DNA of 64,000 nt from positions 1 to 64,000 of the forward strand of contig JBCCGK010000046.1 in assembly GCA_039029315.1 (NCBI GenBank). Reading direction: 5' to 3'. This DNA is from JBCCCJ01 sp039029315 (lineage in GTDB: Bacteria; Bacteroidota; Bacteroidia; J057). Within the stretch, counting starts at the first letter, position 1. The number at the start of each line of letters is the position of its first letter. The notes beneath the pieces were generated by a model, which saw only the letters and a program-made list of their open reading frames with translations, was not told the origin of the DNA and did no database searches. The position numbers and the translations under genes are program-made. This document shows positions 63,210 through 64,000 of this stretch, one piece after another.

Positions 63210-64000
63210 ATGACAAAGCATTTATTCATTCTTTTTTGCATCATGCCTATTCTCAGTATGGCCCAAGACATTACTGGTACCTGGAACGGACTCCTGGAAG
63301 TCCCCGGAGCAAAACTCAGAGTTGTATTTCATATTGAATCGAATGGAGAAGAATATTCCACGAAAATGGACAGCCCTGATCAGGGAGCATTTGGACTGGC
63401 TACTGACGAGACTACCTGGGACAATGGCACCCTCACCCTCAAAGCTTCTGCTCTTGCAATGGTTTATGAAGGCAAATGGGATGAGGAATCAGAAGGATTC
63501 ACAGGGACATTCAAACAAGGAGGCGGTGCTTTTCCCCTGAGTCTTTCCAGAGAGGAAGTCAAAAAAGAGGAAGAAGAGCCAAAGCCTAGACCCCAGGACC
63601 CCACAGATTTTCCTTACAAACAAGAAGCAGTCAATTTCACAGTGCCACAAGGAGGGCATACAATGGCGGGCACCCTAACGATTCCCTCAGATGGACAGTT
63701 TGAACAAGTCGTGGTATTGATTTCAGGTTCCGGCCCTCAAAACCGAAATGAGGAACTACTCAACCACCGTCCCTTTCTAGTCCTGTCAGACCATTTGACC
63801 CGACAAGGAATCGCTGTCCTGCGATATGATGACAGAGGGGTAGGGGAGTCTACAGGAAAATTTGGCACAGCCACCAGTAGAGACTTTGCGAATGATGCAT
63901 CGGCAGCAGTGGCTTATCTGGCCTCCCGATCAGATATGAATGGCAAAAAAATTGGATTAGCCGGACATAGCGAAGGAGGCATGATTGCCCCAATGGTTGC
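63210..64000 (+). CDS. Alpha/beta hydrolase (prolyl-oligopeptidase-like), runs off the window
   Basis: The frame starts at ATG 63210 with a signal peptide (MTKHLFILFCIMPILSMAQ) and continues open to the end of the window (263 codons seen). A lipocalin-like beta region (about 20-110) and an acidic linker (EEVKKEEEEPKPRPQDP) precede the alpha/beta hydrolase core. That core has ISGSGPQNRNEE as the oxyanion part, YDDRGVGESTGKFG and the nucleophile elbow GHSEGG near its visible end. This is a common Bacteroidota exported esterase/peptidase type; the Asp and His should lie past the window. Confidence 0.88.
   Translation, partial: MTKHLFILFCIMPILSMAQDITGTWNGLLEVPGAKLRVVFHIESNGEEYSTKMDSPDQGAFGLATDETTWDNGTLTLKASALAMVYEGKWDEESEGFTGTFKQGGGAFPLSLSREEVKKEEEEPKPRPQDPTDFPYKQEAVNFTVPQGGHTMAGTLTIPSDGQFEQVVVLISGSGPQNRNEELLNHRPFLVLSDHLTRQGIAVLRYDDRGVGESTGKFGTATSRDFANDASAAVAYLASRSDMNGKKIGLAGHSEGGMIAPMV

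Noticed and set aside
1..64000. CRISPR arrays, tRNA and rRNA genes
   Set aside because: No regularly spaced direct repeats and no tRNA or rRNA signatures were noticed on either strand; a dedicated tRNA scan could still reveal one.

Overview
The window comes from a Bacteroidota genome, most like a marine, free-living Saprospiria/Cytophagia-type bacterium. This is inferred from at least eight secreted proteins carrying the type IX secretion (T9SS, Por-type) C-terminal sorting domain, a TonB-dependent receptor paired with a DUF4249 lipoprotein, a tetratricopeptide hybrid kinase fused to AraC, LytTR signalling, and FtsX/MacB-type permeases. There are no rRNA or tRNA genes, no CRISPR array and no intact transposase. 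Base composition is moderate, except for one visibly GC-richer gene (a PhoD phosphatase at 53.4-55.0 kb).

Layout. 0-9 kb: a T9SS protein, an alpha/beta hydrolase, the DUF4249/TonB receptor pair, then a chaperone-like tail protein overlapping a secreted tyrosinase. 9-17.5 kb (minus strand): a multi-pass membrane protein, the DUF1501 + PSCyt/PSD1 pair, a membrane-bound AraC regulator and adenine deaminase. 17.5-19.5 kb: an AAA ATPase/HNH nuclease pair with the organisation of a Septu (PtuAB) anti-phage system, packed directly against adenine deaminase. 19.5-25.2 kb: a secreted subtilase, a LeuA/citramalate-type synthase and a secreted cytochrome c/copper-monooxygenase-like protein. 25.2-32 kb: sugar-acid type enzymes (lactonase-like amidohydrolase, YiaK-type reductase, Gfo/Idh/MocA oxidoreductase), an FtsX permease and an FG-GAP/VCBS protein. 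32.2-39.6 kb: a STAND-like ATPase, pyrophosphatase, a LamG protein and a membrane-anchored TPR-CHAT protease-like protein. 39.8-51.8 kb: a DUF5916 outer-membrane protein, an unknown helical protein and a run of secreted adhesin-like proteins (seven-bladed FG-GAP propeller, a protein with six CHRD-like modules, a propeller-like protein). 51.9-53.3 kb: a scar where the 3' part of a Tn3-family transposase gene abuts a truncated, stop-interrupted AraC gene. 53.4-64 kb: PhoD, GrpB-like, an unknown protein with an amphipathic tail, the hybrid kinase, a LytTR regulator with Asn at the phospho-acceptor site, a GH25 lysozyme and a truncated alpha/beta hydrolase.

The most distinctive non-coding content is a set of small non-autonomous, hairpin-forming elements. 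Two ~179 bp copies in opposite orientation sit at 1.5 and 60.7 kb. A 165 bp element at 34.3 kb shares their TAGTGGTTCAA terminus and supplies the stop codon of the STAND gene. A 159 bp element with a CTAAG target duplication lies 7 bases in front of the CHAT gene's start codon. Two shorter GAACAC-bounded double hairpins lie at 2.8 and 55.9 kb. The most interesting systems are the Septu-like pair with its upstream perfect hairpin, and the CHAT protein whose leader has been replaced by a mobile element.
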